Source: an uncultured Clostridia bacterium
Lineage (GTDB): Bacteria > Bacillota > Clostridia > UBA1381 > UMGS1253
Assembly (NCBI GenBank): GCA_937892135.1
Contig: CALAUK010000136.1
Span: 1-11,385, forward strand
DNA: 11,385 nucleotides
Direction: 5' to 3'
The position numbers and the translations under genes were made by a program. The notes beneath the pieces were generated by a model. It did no database searches, had not been told where the DNA came from, and worked only from the letters and a program-made list of their open reading frames with translations. Every line of letters starts with the position of its first letter. Position 1 is the stretch's first letter. This document shows, piece by piece, positions 1-6,501 of the stretch.

Positions 1-23
1 ATAAATTTAAAAAATTTTTTTGT

Positions 24-52
24 TTGATTATTTTTTTGTGATGTGATATAAT
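24..52 (+). promoter_or_regulatory. Strong sigma-A-type promoter with extended -10
   Basis: A TTGATT hexamer at 24-29 is followed after 17 nt by a perfect TATAAT at 47-52. A TG one base upstream of the -10 (44-45) makes an extended -10. Transcription would start near 59, about 30 nt before the start of the first gene. The surroundings are very AT-rich. This is a vegetative-type promoter. The mother-cell sigma-E promoter expected for a spoIIIA operon (known from Bacillus subtilis) was not recognised here. Confidence 0.7.
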
Positions 53-90
53 AAATTTTCAATAAAACTATTTGATTGATGAAGGTAGCT

Positions 91-948
91 ATGGCAGATT
101 ATACACCGAACAATAATATGAAAGTTTCAGATCACGGCAAAAAGAAGCCTGTTATTGCCGCGGTTTCGGTTATTGCTGCCCTGACGGCGATTCTTATTAT
201 CTTTTTAGCTTCAAAAAACAGCGTTTTTCTTTCGTTGGCAAAATATAATGCAAAAAACGGAAATTTTGCCGTTGCATCCGCGCTTGTCGGTCATTCCGGC
301 CACGAAGATGCCGCCGCAGTTGAAGAATATATCAATCTCCGCGCAGATATCAATACAAACTATCCCACTCTTCTTATCGGAAACGATTCGATGAAGATAA
401 AAAATTGGGCAGAAACAGCAGAACGGCTTTGCGGTGAGAGTGAGGCTCTCGGCGAAGTGCTCTCGGCAGAAGCAACGAAGCTTTCTCTTGTCCTTTCGCA
501 GATGGTTTTGGCGGAAGAAGAATATATTGCGCTTAAATCAGATATACTTGATATGATGGATATTTTTAAAATTATCGCCGTTGGAATGACAGGTGCGGTT
601 TTAGCGGGAGTTTTAAAAAACTGGAGAGGCGAATTTGTTATTCCTGTAATAACGGTTACGGGAATAGTAATTATATATATGCTTTCAGATTATATGGTTT
701 CATTAAATTCGACTCTTTCGGAAATTCTTCTTCGCTACGAAATGGATATATCCTATATAAAAATAGTAGTTAAAGTAATTTTAATTGCTTATATATGCCA
801 GTTTTCGTGCGATATGCTAAAGGATGCGGGGTTTTCTTCAGTTGCAGTAAAGGTTGAGCTTGCGGGAAAAATAGTAATTTTTTCTTATGCTCTTCCCGTT
901 GCGGAGGCGCTTTTGGAGGTAGGGTCAAATCTTTTGGGAAATATGTAA
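91..948 (+). CDS. spoIIIAD: Unrecognised membrane-anchored N-terminal region fused in frame to SpoIIIAD
   Basis: The start is ATG 91, with a GAAGG ribosome site at 81-85; in-frame TTG 76 and ATG 79 lie upstream without a better site. Residues 1-20 are polar and basic, about 20-42 form one membrane segment, and about 43-153 are soluble, helical and TPR-like (AKYNAKNGNFAVASALV looks like one helix pair). I do not recognise this part. From about residue 155 (ATG 553/556) to the end the protein is a complete SpoIIIAD of about 130 residues, close to the roughly 133 of B. subtilis: several membrane helices and the typical AGKIVI...LPVAEALLE end. SpoIIIAD is a small membrane protein of the SpoIIIA-SpoIIQ complex that links mother cell and forespore. 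The internal ATGs have no ribosome site. Codon use shifts near 553: by hand count GTA is 0 of 11 valines before and 7 of 17 after; ATA is 2 of 11 isoleucines before and 8 of 17 after. The join may be a genuine fusion or an assembly artefact. Confidence 0.8.
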   Translation: MADYTPNNNMKVSDHGKKKPVIAAVSVIAALTAILIIFLASKNSVFLSLAKYNAKNGNFAVASALVGHSGHEDAAAVEEYINLRADINTNYPTLLIGNDSMKIKNWAETAERLCGESEALGEVLSAEATKLSLVLSQMVLAEEEYIALKSDILDMMDIFKIIAVGMTGAVLAGVLKNWRGEFVIPVITVTGIVIIYMLSDYMVSLNSTLSEILLRYEMDISYIKIVVKVILIAYICQFSCDMLKDAGFSSVAVKVELAGKIVIFSYALPVAEALLEVGSNLLGNM

Positions 949-962
949 ACAAAGGAGAACTT

Positions 963-2084
963 ATGAAAAAACTATTGTGCGCATTTCTTTTTTTTGCGTT
1001 TTTTCTGTGCCCCGTATGCTTTGCTTCGGAAAGTACAAAAGAGCTTATAGAAAGCACAGATTTATCGGAAATAGAAAGCTTTTTAAATGAACAAAATCTT
1101 CCGTACACCTTTCGCGAAATGGTGGATAAAATATTAGATAAGGAAAATCCGATAGAATTTTCGGACTTTAAAGACTACATAAAATCTGTCTTTTTTGGCG
1201 AGGCAAAAAACACATTTAAGATGGCTTTAAAGCTTGTTTCAGTTTCGGTTTTGTTTTCTCTTTTAAAAAACATAAAGCCTGAAAGCTTTTCAGTATCTGT
1301 TAACAATGCGGCGTTTTTTGTTTTTTATCTTCTGGTTTCTTTTATGCTTTCTAAAATCTTTCTTTACGGTGTAAACACAGGAAAAGCGGTTATAAACAAC
1401 CTTAATTATCTTATAAGCACAAGCATGCCTCTTTTGATGGCATTTATGGCGGGGAGCGGTGCGGCAGGCTCAGCGGCTCTTATAAACCCAATAATCCTTA
1501 TAGGAATTGAGGTTTTAAGCGTTCTTATCCGCATATTTTTTATGCCTCTTATCTATGGGATAGGAGTATTAAGTCTGTTTTCACCATTTTCCGAGGGGTT
1601 TAATATAACGCCCGTTTTAAACACCTTAAAGTCATCTCTTAAGTGGAGTATGGGGCTTTGCTTTTCATTGTTTACGGGGCTTATTTCAATCTATGCAAGC
1701 TTTGGCTCGGCAACCGACAACTTATCATACCGTGCGGCGAAGTATGTTGTAGGCTCGGCTGTTCCCGTTGTAGGGCCTCTTTTGTCAGACACTATGGGCG
1801 TGTTTACTTTTTCGTGCGCTGTTTTGAAAAATGCTTTCGGGATAGCGGTTATATTTATTATTATACTTCTTTTGCTGATGCCCGTTATAAAGCTTTTTTT
1901 AGTGATGCTTTCTTTAAACTTTTCATCTCTTTTAGTATCTTCTATAACCGATAAAAAGATTTCTTCGCAGTTAAGTGAAATAAGCGGAGCGATTTCATAT
2001 ATTTTAGCACTTGTGTGCCTTACGGGAGTTTTGTTTATAGTGTGTATGGCGGTTATAATTCACACTGCGAATAACATAGGCTAG
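963..2084 (+). CDS. spoIIIAE: Stage III sporulation protein AE (SpoIIIAE)
   Basis: This is the large multi-pass membrane component of the SpoIIIA complex in the mother-cell membrane around the forespore, needed for late forespore gene expression. The 373 residues begin with a classic signal peptide (MKKLLCAFLFFAFFLCPVCFA, cleavage near residue 21). A charged region follows (about 22-85), then about seven hydrophobic helices from about 86 to 366. The conserved family block around residues 257-280 (AAKYVVGSAVPVVGPLLSD) is present. B. subtilis SpoIIIAE is somewhat longer, about 400 residues. The start ATG has an AAAGGAG ribosome site at 951-957, and the gene begins 14 nt after the preceding stop, as expected in the operon. 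No damage is seen. Confidence 0.95.
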   Translation: MKKLLCAFLFFAFFLCPVCFASESTKELIESTDLSEIESFLNEQNLPYTFREMVDKILDKENPIEFSDFKDYIKSVFFGEAKNTFKMALKLVSVSVLFSLLKNIKPESFSVSVNNAAFFVFYLLVSFMLSKIFLYGVNTGKAVINNLNYLISTSMPLLMAFMAGSGAAGSAALINPIILIGIEVLSVLIRIFFMPLIYGIGVLSLFSPFSEGFNITPVLNTLKSSLKWSMGLCFSLFTGLISIYASFGSATDNLSYRAAKYVVGSAVPVVGPLLSDTMGVFTFSCAVLKNAFGIAVIFIIILLLLMPVIKLFLVMLSLNFSSLLVSSITDKKISSQLSEISGAISYILALVCLTGVLFIVCMAVIIHTANNIG

Positions 2085-2097
2085 TACGGAGGATAAA

Positions 2098-2553
2098 ATG
2101 AACTGGTTTTCTGATTTTATAATATGTCTTTGTGCGGCAAGCGTTTTTGTGTCTTTAATTTCTGTTCTCGGCAACGGAAAAGGCCTTTTTAAAAGTGCAG
2201 CAGTTGTTTCTTCTTTAGTTATGTGTTTGTTTGTTATAAGCTCGGTTACAGATAAAAACATAGATTTAAGCTTTAATGAGGAATTTAATATAAAAGAAGA
2301 CTTAAGGCACAATGAAAACATTGAAAAAAGCTTTAAAGAGGCACTCGAAAAATCAATCGAAAATGAGGTAAACAAAAGGTATAAAGGCGCTTTAGCGAGC
2401 GTAAGCGCAGTAACTAAAATTAATAAAGACTATACGGTAGACGCCGTGTATGTAATGATTAAAATAAAACAAGGCGATGAAATTTCAGTAAAAAAATTTG
2501 TTTCTGAAAATTTTAATATAGAAGAAAAAATACTACACGTTAAAACGGAGTGA
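2098..2553 (+). CDS. spoIIIAF: Stage III sporulation protein AF (SpoIIIAF)
   Basis: This is a membrane-anchored member of the SpoIIIA complex with a soluble ring-forming type domain. The 151 residues start with two membrane helices (about 5-23 and 31-50). A charged, coiled-coil-like stretch follows (about 60-97, rich in Glu, Lys and Asn), then a compact alpha/beta domain (about 98-151: KRYKGALASVSAV, then DAVYVMIKI). The assignment rests on position between AE and AG and on this two-helix plus C-terminal domain plan; the primary sequence of AF proteins is poorly conserved. The ribosome site CGGAGG is at 2087-2092, and the start is 13 nt after the spoIIIAE stop. Confidence 0.88.
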   Translation: MNWFSDFIICLCAASVFVSLISVLGNGKGLFKSAAVVSSLVMCLFVISSVTDKNIDLSFNEEFNIKEDLRHNENIEKSFKEALEKSIENEVNKRYKGALASVSAVTKINKDYTVDAVYVMIKIKQGDEISVKKFVSENFNIEEKILHVKTE

Positions 2554-2558
2554 AAAGT

Positions 2559-3032
2559 ATGCCAGAAAAAAAGAGCGTATTTAAAGGGAATATTAAGTAT
2601 TTATACATCATATTTATAATTGGAATAATAATTTTGCTTTTTGCAAATTCTAACGGAGAAAAGAAAAAGGAAATTCCCGTAAAAAGCGAGGTGCAGCTAA
2701 AGCAGGACACTGACCTTGAAGAAAAGCTTTCTTCTATCTTGGAAAAGATAAAAGGGGTCGGCGCGGCAAGTGTTATGATTACTTACGAAAACTCAGGAAA
2801 GAATAACTACCTCTACGACACTACCTATGACGGAGAAATGCCGGAGAGCAAAAAAGCTGTTGTTTCGGCGGGAAGCCCTGTTATTTATGAGCAGAGTATG
2901 CCCGAGGTAAAGGGCGTTTTGGTAGTGTGTGACGGAGGGGGAAATACTTATGTGAAAAAATGTGTAATTGAGGCTGTGTGTGCCTTAACGGGAGTTTATG
3001 AGCACAATGTTGGTGTATTTGAAACAAAATAA
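2559..3032 (+). CDS. spoIIIAG: Stage III sporulation protein AG (SpoIIIAG)
   Basis: SpoIIIAG of B. subtilis forms a large ring in the space between the two membranes, related to type III secretion ring proteins. Here it has 157 residues: one membrane helix at about 12-29, a charged linker with Lys/Glu repeats, then the ring-building domain from about 52. This begins LEEKLSSILEKIKGVGAASV and ends PEVKGVLVVCDGGGN...VIEAVCALTGV. It is shorter than the roughly 229 residues of B. subtilis AG. I chose ATG 2559 because GGAG at 2547-2550 sits 8 nt before it. GTG 2550, which would overlap the spoIIIAF stop, has no ribosome site. The short distance suggests translational coupling to AF. Confidence 0.93.
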   Translation: MPEKKSVFKGNIKYLYIIFIIGIIILLFANSNGEKKKEIPVKSEVQLKQDTDLEEKLSSILEKIKGVGAASVMITYENSGKNNYLYDTTYDGEMPESKKAVVSAGSPVIYEQSMPEVKGVLVVCDGGGNTYVKKCVIEAVCALTGVYEHNVGVFETK

Positions 3033-3044
3033 GGAGGAAAGAAA

Positions 3045-3611
3045 ATGATGATGGTATTTAAAAGAAAAGAAGTGTTGGTAAGTGCTTTGATTTTACTTAT
3101 AGGAGCGGCGGCAGTTGTAAATTATAACTACAACAAAAACGAAGCCAATCTTAAAAGCGAGGCAACAAGCCCCGAGACATATTCTGTTTCCGCAGTAGAA
3201 GACACAGAGGAGAGAAACGTTATGATGGGAGAGGCAACTGAGGTTTCGGCAGACATTAAAAGCGAAGTTGATTATTTTTCTCAGGCTAAGCTAAACCGCG
3301 AAAGCGCAAGAAGCAAAAAGCTTGAAATTTTAAATTCGCTTTTAGAAAAACCTGATGCTGACTTAGAGTCAAAGAAAAAGGCAGAAGAAGACCTTCTTTT
3401 AACTGCTTCTCTTTCAGACAAAGAGGCAATTTGCGAAAGCCTTATTATCTCTAAGGGCTTTTCTGATGCGGTTGTGTTTATATCTGATGAAAATGTTACA
3501 GTAACAGTCAAGGCGGACAATTTTGATGCTGACAAAGCCAAAATAATTCAGGAAATCATAGTAACCAACACACAAATAGAAACAAAATATATAAAAATAG
3601 TTGCAGTTTAA
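3045..3611 (+). CDS. spoIIIAH: Stage III sporulation protein AH (SpoIIIAH)
   Basis: SpoIIIAH spans the mother-cell membrane and binds SpoIIQ from the forespore, forming the outer ring of the feeding channel. The 188 residues contain one N-terminal membrane helix (about 9-25) and a variable acidic linker. A helix follows (about 80-115, FSQAKLNRESARSKKLEILN), then the C-terminal domain to about 186 with KEAICESLIISKGFSDAVVFI. That block is the recognisable SpoIIIAH signature. Three ATG codons stand in a row at 3045, 3048 and 3051. The GGAGG at 3033-3037 gives the best spacing (7 nt) to the first. This is the last gene of the spoIIIA cluster. Its final codons overlap a promoter for the next gene. 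Confidence 0.95.
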   Translation: MMMVFKRKEVLVSALILLIGAAAVVNYNYNKNEANLKSEATSPETYSVSAVEDTEERNVMMGEATEVSADIKSEVDYFSQAKLNRESARSKKLEILNSLLEKPDADLESKKKAEEDLLLTASLSDKEAICESLIISKGFSDAVVFISDENVTVTVKADNFDADKAKIIQEIIVTNTQIETKYIKIVAV

Positions 3612-3629
3612 AAAAAATGGTGTTATAAT
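3601..3629 (+). promoter_or_regulatory. Sigma-A-type promoter overlapping the spoIIIAH stop
   Basis: TTGCAG at 3601-3606, inside the last codons of spoIIIAH, is followed after 17 nt by TATAAT at 3624-3629. TG at 3621-3622 makes an extended -10. Transcription would begin near 3636, about 33 nt before the Asp23-family start. It lets that gene be expressed in vegetative cells independently of the sporulation operon. No terminator separates spoIIIAH from it, so read-through is also possible. Confidence 0.7.
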
Positions 3630-3668
3630 ATAAACATAGAGTTTGTTTTTACGAAAGGAGAAATATAA

Positions 3669-4067
3669 ATGGATGAGATTATCAACAGAGAAATAGAGAA
3701 TGGTAAAATTGTTATTTCTGAAGATGTTATTTGTACAATTGCCGGAATTGCAACCGCTGAAGTTGAGGGTGTTTGCGGGATGGCAAGCAATATAGTAACT
3801 GATATCGCTGAAAAAATCGGCAAAAAGAATCTTACAAAGGGTATTAAGGTTGAAATAAACGACAATGCCGCAACAGTTGAGGTTCATTTTATCGCAAAGT
3901 ATGGCGTAAAGCTTACTGAGGTTTGCTGGGAAATTCAGGAGAGAGTTAAAAAAGCAATCGAGACAATGAGCGGTATGGAAGTTGTAAAAGTAAACGCTTT
4001 CGTTGAGGGCATTTATATTGAAAAAGAGCCTAAGAAAGCGAAAAAAGTAGCTGAGACAGAAGAATAA
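3669..4067 (+). CDS. Asp23/Gls24 (DUF322) family protein
   Basis: This is a small cytoplasmic Asp23/Gls24 family protein of 132 residues. It shows the family's hallmark opening GKIVISEDVICTIAGIATAEVEGV, where ISEDVI leads into IAGIA..EVEGV. KGIKVEINDNAATVEVHFIAKYG follows, and then a helix (EVCWEIQERVKKAIE) and the VNAFVEGI end. The tail is Lys/Glu-rich. In many Clostridia and Bacilli an Asp23 gene (yqhY) lies downstream of spoIIIA, often before nusB; here nusB does not follow. The ribosome site AAAGGAG is at 3654-3660. The exact role of this family is unsettled; links to envelope stress and fatty-acid metabolism are known for relatives. Two tandem TAA stops end the gene. Confidence 0.93.
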   Translation: MDEIINREIENGKIVISEDVICTIAGIATAEVEGVCGMASNIVTDIAEKIGKKNLTKGIKVEINDNAATVEVHFIAKYGVKLTEVCWEIQERVKKAIETMSGMEVVKVNAFVEGIYIEKEPKKAKKVAETEE

Positions 4068-4073
4068 TAAAAA

Positions 4074-4107
4074 AGCTGCCGCGCACATTACGCGGCGGCT
4101 ATTTTTA
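4074..4107 (+). terminator. Intrinsic terminator after the Asp23-family gene
   Basis: A 10-bp GC-rich stem pairs AGCTGCCGCG (4074-4083) with CGCGGCGGCT (4091-4100), with one G-T wobble. The loop is 7 nt (CACATTA). A short T tract follows (ATTTTTA, 4101-4107). It lies 7 nt after the stop codon and separates the Asp23 unit from the metal-binding gene. Confidence 0.9.
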
Positions 4108-4135
4108 GAGCTTGTTAAGTTTAGGGGAGAAGAAT

Positions 4136-4357
4136 ATGAAAAAAATACTATCTGTTGAAACAATGCACTGCGAGCATTGTGCAAAAAGTGTTAAGGATGC
4201 AATTTTGTCGGTTGACGGAATAAAGAGCGTAAAGATTGATTTAAAAAAGCAGACTGCAGTTGTTTCTTATAAGGAATTTAAAGAAGACGAAGTTCGTAAT
4301 GCAGTTTCAAACGCGGGCTTTTCGGTTACTAAAATAGAGGATAAAAGATTTTTTTAG
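4136..4357 (+). CDS. CopZ-like heavy-metal-associated (HMA) domain protein
   Basis: This is a single HMA domain of 73 residues, the size of copper chaperone CopZ. The metal site is MHCEHC (residues 10-15; Cys12 and Cys15), a variant of the usual MTCxxC with His in place of Thr. The ferredoxin-like beta-alpha-beta-beta-alpha-beta order is visible: ILSVETM, CAKSVKDAILSVDGI, KSVKIDL, TAVVSY, DEVRNAVSNAGF. It would bind a soft metal such as Cu(I) and pass it to a partner. No copper ATPase or CsoR gene is next to it, so the true metal is open. GGGGAG at 4124-4129 supports ATG 4136; an in-frame TTG at 4112 has no ribosome site. No promoter was recognised in the 28 nt after the terminator, so it may rely on read-through. 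Confidence 0.88.
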   Translation: MKKILSVETMHCEHCAKSVKDAILSVDGIKSVKIDLKKQTAVVSYKEFKEDEVRNAVSNAGFSVTKIEDKRFF

Positions 4358-4366
4358 GAGATACTT

Positions 4367-4885
4367 ATGTTTAATCATTATTTTAAGCTTAACATTAACT
4401 TTTTTTTAAAGCATCTTTTCTGGCAGCTTGTTTGCTTTGCTTTTTCGCTTTTTGCATTTGCAATGTTTATCGATAAGGTATGGGGACAAGTTCTTGCGAG
4501 CTTATTTTTTATTGTGTATTACATAATTTCGGCATACTGTCTTTCATATAAGTTCGGAGAAAAGGATTCTAAAAGCTATTCTGAGCATAAGCCGTATGCT
4601 TTAAAAGGATTTACTGTTGTGATTATGACTTTAGTCATAAATCTGATTTTGGTTTTGTTGTATTTTGCCTTGAGAGGAAAAGCAAGTGAGCTTGTTTTAG
4701 AATATTTTAACTTCTATATTGTGTTCTTGTTAAGAGCTGAGGGAGCATTAAAAACTGTTTCTTTCGTTTTGATGTTTTTAATTCCTGCGCTTTGTTCGTT
4801 TGTAGGTTACTTTGCAGGATATCACCGTTACGAGCTTGGATATAAGATGCTTTCCAAACTGGTTTACTCAAATGAAAAGAAATAA
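4367..4885 (+). CDS. Multi-pass membrane protein of unknown function
   Basis: I do not recognise the family. The 172 residues include at least four strongly hydrophobic stretches (about 18-36, 42-61, 82-103 and 131-152) and a weaker one near 112-122. The loop after the second helix is hydrophilic (GEKDSKSYSEHKPY, about 64-77). The C-terminus ends with a motif-like GYFAGYHRYELGYKMLSKLV and a charged EKK tail, a pattern common in small uncharacterised clostridial membrane proteins. GGAG at 4357-4360 overlaps the stop of the upstream HMA gene, so the two are probably cotranscribed and perhaps coupled. A role in metal transport cannot be claimed: no metal-binding cluster of Cys, His or Met is evident in the helices. 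It ends right before a strong terminator. Confidence 0.8.
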   Translation: MFNHYFKLNINFFLKHLFWQLVCFAFSLFAFAMFIDKVWGQVLASLFFIVYYIISAYCLSYKFGEKDSKSYSEHKPYALKGFTVVIMTLVINLILVLLYFALRGKASELVLEYFNFYIVFLLRAEGALKTVSFVLMFLIPALCSFVGYFAGYHRYELGYKMLSKLVYSNEKK

Positions 4886-4914
4886 AAAAGAGAGACTTAA
4901 GTCTCTCTTTTTTT
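4886..4914. terminator. Bidirectional intrinsic terminator between convergent genes
   Basis: The stem GAGAGAC (4890-4896) pairs perfectly with GTCTCTC (4901-4907) around TTAA. An A run lies on the left (4884-4889) and a T run on the right (4908-4914). It therefore works on both strands. It starts directly after the + strand stop and overlaps the stop codon of the - strand peptidase gene (4913-4915). Confidence 0.93.
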
Positions 4915-5884
4915 ATTCAAAATCGCTCGCCGCTTTTAAGCCATAGGCGCTTTTTGCATTTTTTACACTTCGGAGTATCGCCTCTGTGGTAACCTCTTGC
5001 GCAATGCTTCCCACAACATTAATATCTGCCAAAACGTCGCCACAGCTTATTGCATACATGCTGTCGCCATCCATCGTGGTGTTTATGGGGCGTATGGCAT
5101 TTGCCATTCCGTTTGAAGAAAATGCCGCAATTTTATTTAACTGGTGCTTTTCAAATTTCGCATTTGTAAAAACTGCGCCGATTGTAGTGTTTGAAACTGT
5201 CGCATCAGGTATCATAGAAGAATACATAATTGAAACTGAATCGTCAAAGGCACTTTTGTCGTTATTTAAAACGCCCGCCACTGTTTTGTTTGTTTTTATG
5301 TCAAAAACATCGCCTAGTGCATTTGTGCAAACAATTGCGCCAACCATTAAATCGCCTGCTTTTACGGCGTATGCTCCAATGCCGGACTTTAGCATAAACT
5401 CAGCACCCTTTATTTTGCCGACAGTTGCGCCCGTTCCGCAGCCAAAGTTACCTTCCTTAAAGTTATTTTCTTCAAAGGCGTTTTTTGCCGCCTGATATCC
5501 CATATTAAAATCGGGGCGCACATTTTTGTTACCTACACCTAAGTCAAAAATACAGCTTGTGCAAACAAGGGGAACCTTTGTAACACCTGTTTCAAAGCCG
5601 ATGTTTTTTTCTTCAAGATATTTCATAACACCGCCCGCCGAGTCAAGTCCGAAAGCGCTTCCGCCCGAAAGGACAACGGCGTTTATTTTTTCTGCGGCGC
5701 TTAAAGGATTTAAAAGGTTAACCTCTCTTGATGCGCTTCCGCCGCCTCGTATATCAATGCCACAGGCGAAAGCTTCTTCTGAGGTTATAACGGTTACACC
5801 TGTGCCGCTTTTAATATCTTCAAAATTTCCGAAACGAAGATTTTTAAAATCAAAAATTGAAATTTCGTTAAAATTTTTCATCAT
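4913..5884 (-). CDS. DmpA/P1-family (S58) self-processing aminopeptidase
   Basis: This is a member of the P1/DmpA family of N-terminal-nucleophile-like hydrolases. These proteins cleave themselves into two chains and free the nucleophile. The 323 residues include the family blocks GTGVTVI (about 27-33), NAVVLSGGSAFGLDSAGGV (about 68-86), DLGVGNKNVRPD (about 114-125), GCGTGATVGK (about 148-157) and, crucially, SNTTIGAVFTNA (about 231-242). By analogy to nylon hydrolase NylC, cleavage would fall between Asn232 and Thr233, with Thr233 as nucleophile. Known relatives hydrolyse N-terminal amino acids, including beta-alanine, or amide oligomers; the substrate here is unknown. No signal peptide is seen, so it should be cytoplasmic. 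Two adjacent ATGs (5884 and 5881) can serve; AAGGTGAT directly upstream spaces better to the second. It is the last gene of its operon, 6 nt after the ECF gene. Confidence 0.9.
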   Translation of the reverse strand: MMKNFNEISIFDFKNLRFGNFEDIKSGTGVTVITSEEAFACGIDIRGGGSASREVNLLNPLSAAEKINAVVLSGGSAFGLDSAGGVMKYLEEKNIGFETGVTKVPLVCTSCIFDLGVGNKNVRPDFNMGYQAAKNAFEENNFKEGNFGCGTGATVGKIKGAEFMLKSGIGAYAVKAGDLMVGAIVCTNALGDVFDIKTNKTVAGVLNNDKSAFDDSVSIMYSSMIPDATVSNTTIGAVFTNAKFEKHQLNKIAAFSSNGMANAIRPINTTMDGDSMYAISCGDVLADINVVGSIAQEVTTEAILRSVKNAKSAYGLKAASDFE

Positions 5885-5890
5885 ATCACC

Positions 5891-6487
5891 TTATTTTGAT
5901 ATCTTTAAAACCTTTATAAGAGCAAGGCTTATAAGCGCGCCTAAAATTCCGCAAATGACTGCCTCAACCACTGCATTAATTCCAACAAAGGCTACCACAA
6001 ATGAAAGAAGGTTTTTTCCGCCTCTTAAGGAAAGTATGTATTCAGTTTTTCCGAAAAGAAGAACTAAAGCTGACATATACAAAACTGTGTTTAAAACGGG
6101 GCAGGAGATGCTTGAAATAACTGCGGGAAGAGTGCTCTTTTTAGAAAGCTTTTTTATGTACTTAAATATTAGTCCGCACAAAAGACCCTCCAAAACTCTC
6201 GGCACAACACATAAAATAAGTGTGTACAAAGGGCTTATAGACAAAAATGTCTGACCCATAAAATTAGAAAATGCATTAATAAAGCTTGTTACGCCAAACA
6301 CAAGACCTAAAAAAGCACTTGCACCCGGGCCTAAGGTAATTGCCGCAACAATAACGGGTATCGTAAGAAAGGTTATTGAAAAAAGACCTGTAACATTAAG
6401 ATATCCTAAAGGTGTTACTGACATAACAATCAATGTAGCGCATAAAAGCGAAAGTCTTACAAGGTAGTTTGAATCAATTTTTTTCAT
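5891..6487 (-). CDS. ECF transporter S component (substrate-binding membrane subunit)
   Basis: This is a small integral membrane protein of 198 residues with about six helices, the size and plan of S components of energy-coupling factor vitamin transporters (PF12822-type). The block from about 27 to 70 is characteristic: PLGYLNVTGLFSITF, then IPVIVAAITLGPGASAFLGLVFG. A second feature is LCVVPRVLEGLLCGLIFKYIKK (about 92-113), then basic residues and three more helices. The S component sets substrate specificity and uses a shared EcfA-EcfA'-EcfT module not found in this window. The substrate cannot be read from sequence; pantothenate- or other vitamin-type subfamilies share the IPV..A..LGP..GA pattern. 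It starts 14 nt after the GerMN gene stop, with AAAGG about 9 nt before ATG. Confidence 0.88.
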   Translation of the reverse strand: MKKIDSNYLVRLSLLCATLIVMSVTPLGYLNVTGLFSITFLTIPVIVAAITLGPGASAFLGLVFGVTSFINAFSNFMGQTFLSISPLYTLILCVVPRVLEGLLCGLIFKYIKKLSKKSTLPAVISSISCPVLNTVLYMSALVLLFGKTEYILSLRGGKNLLSFVVAFVGINAVVEAVICGILGALISLALIKVLKISK

Positions 6488-6501
6488 AATAGTCTGCCTT
6501 T

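Noticed and set aside
553..948. Annotating spoIIIAD as a separate gene starting at ATG 553 or 556
   Set aside because: There is no ribosome site upstream of either ATG and the frame is open from ATG 91, so the sequence as given supports one longer protein. The separate gene remains likely if the join is artificial.
3414..4184. A 256-codon - strand open frame across spoIIIAH, the Asp23 gene and the terminator
   Set aside because: It runs antisense through two clear genes, a promoter and a terminator, with Cys/Phe/Asn-rich composition and no family resemblance.
4986..6254. Two long + strand open frames (4986-5495 and 5526-6254) opposite the peptidase and ECF genes
   Set aside because: Both lie antisense to well-recognised protein families, lack ribosome sites and show low-complexity Ser/Pro/Thr composition typical of a reverse-complement frame.
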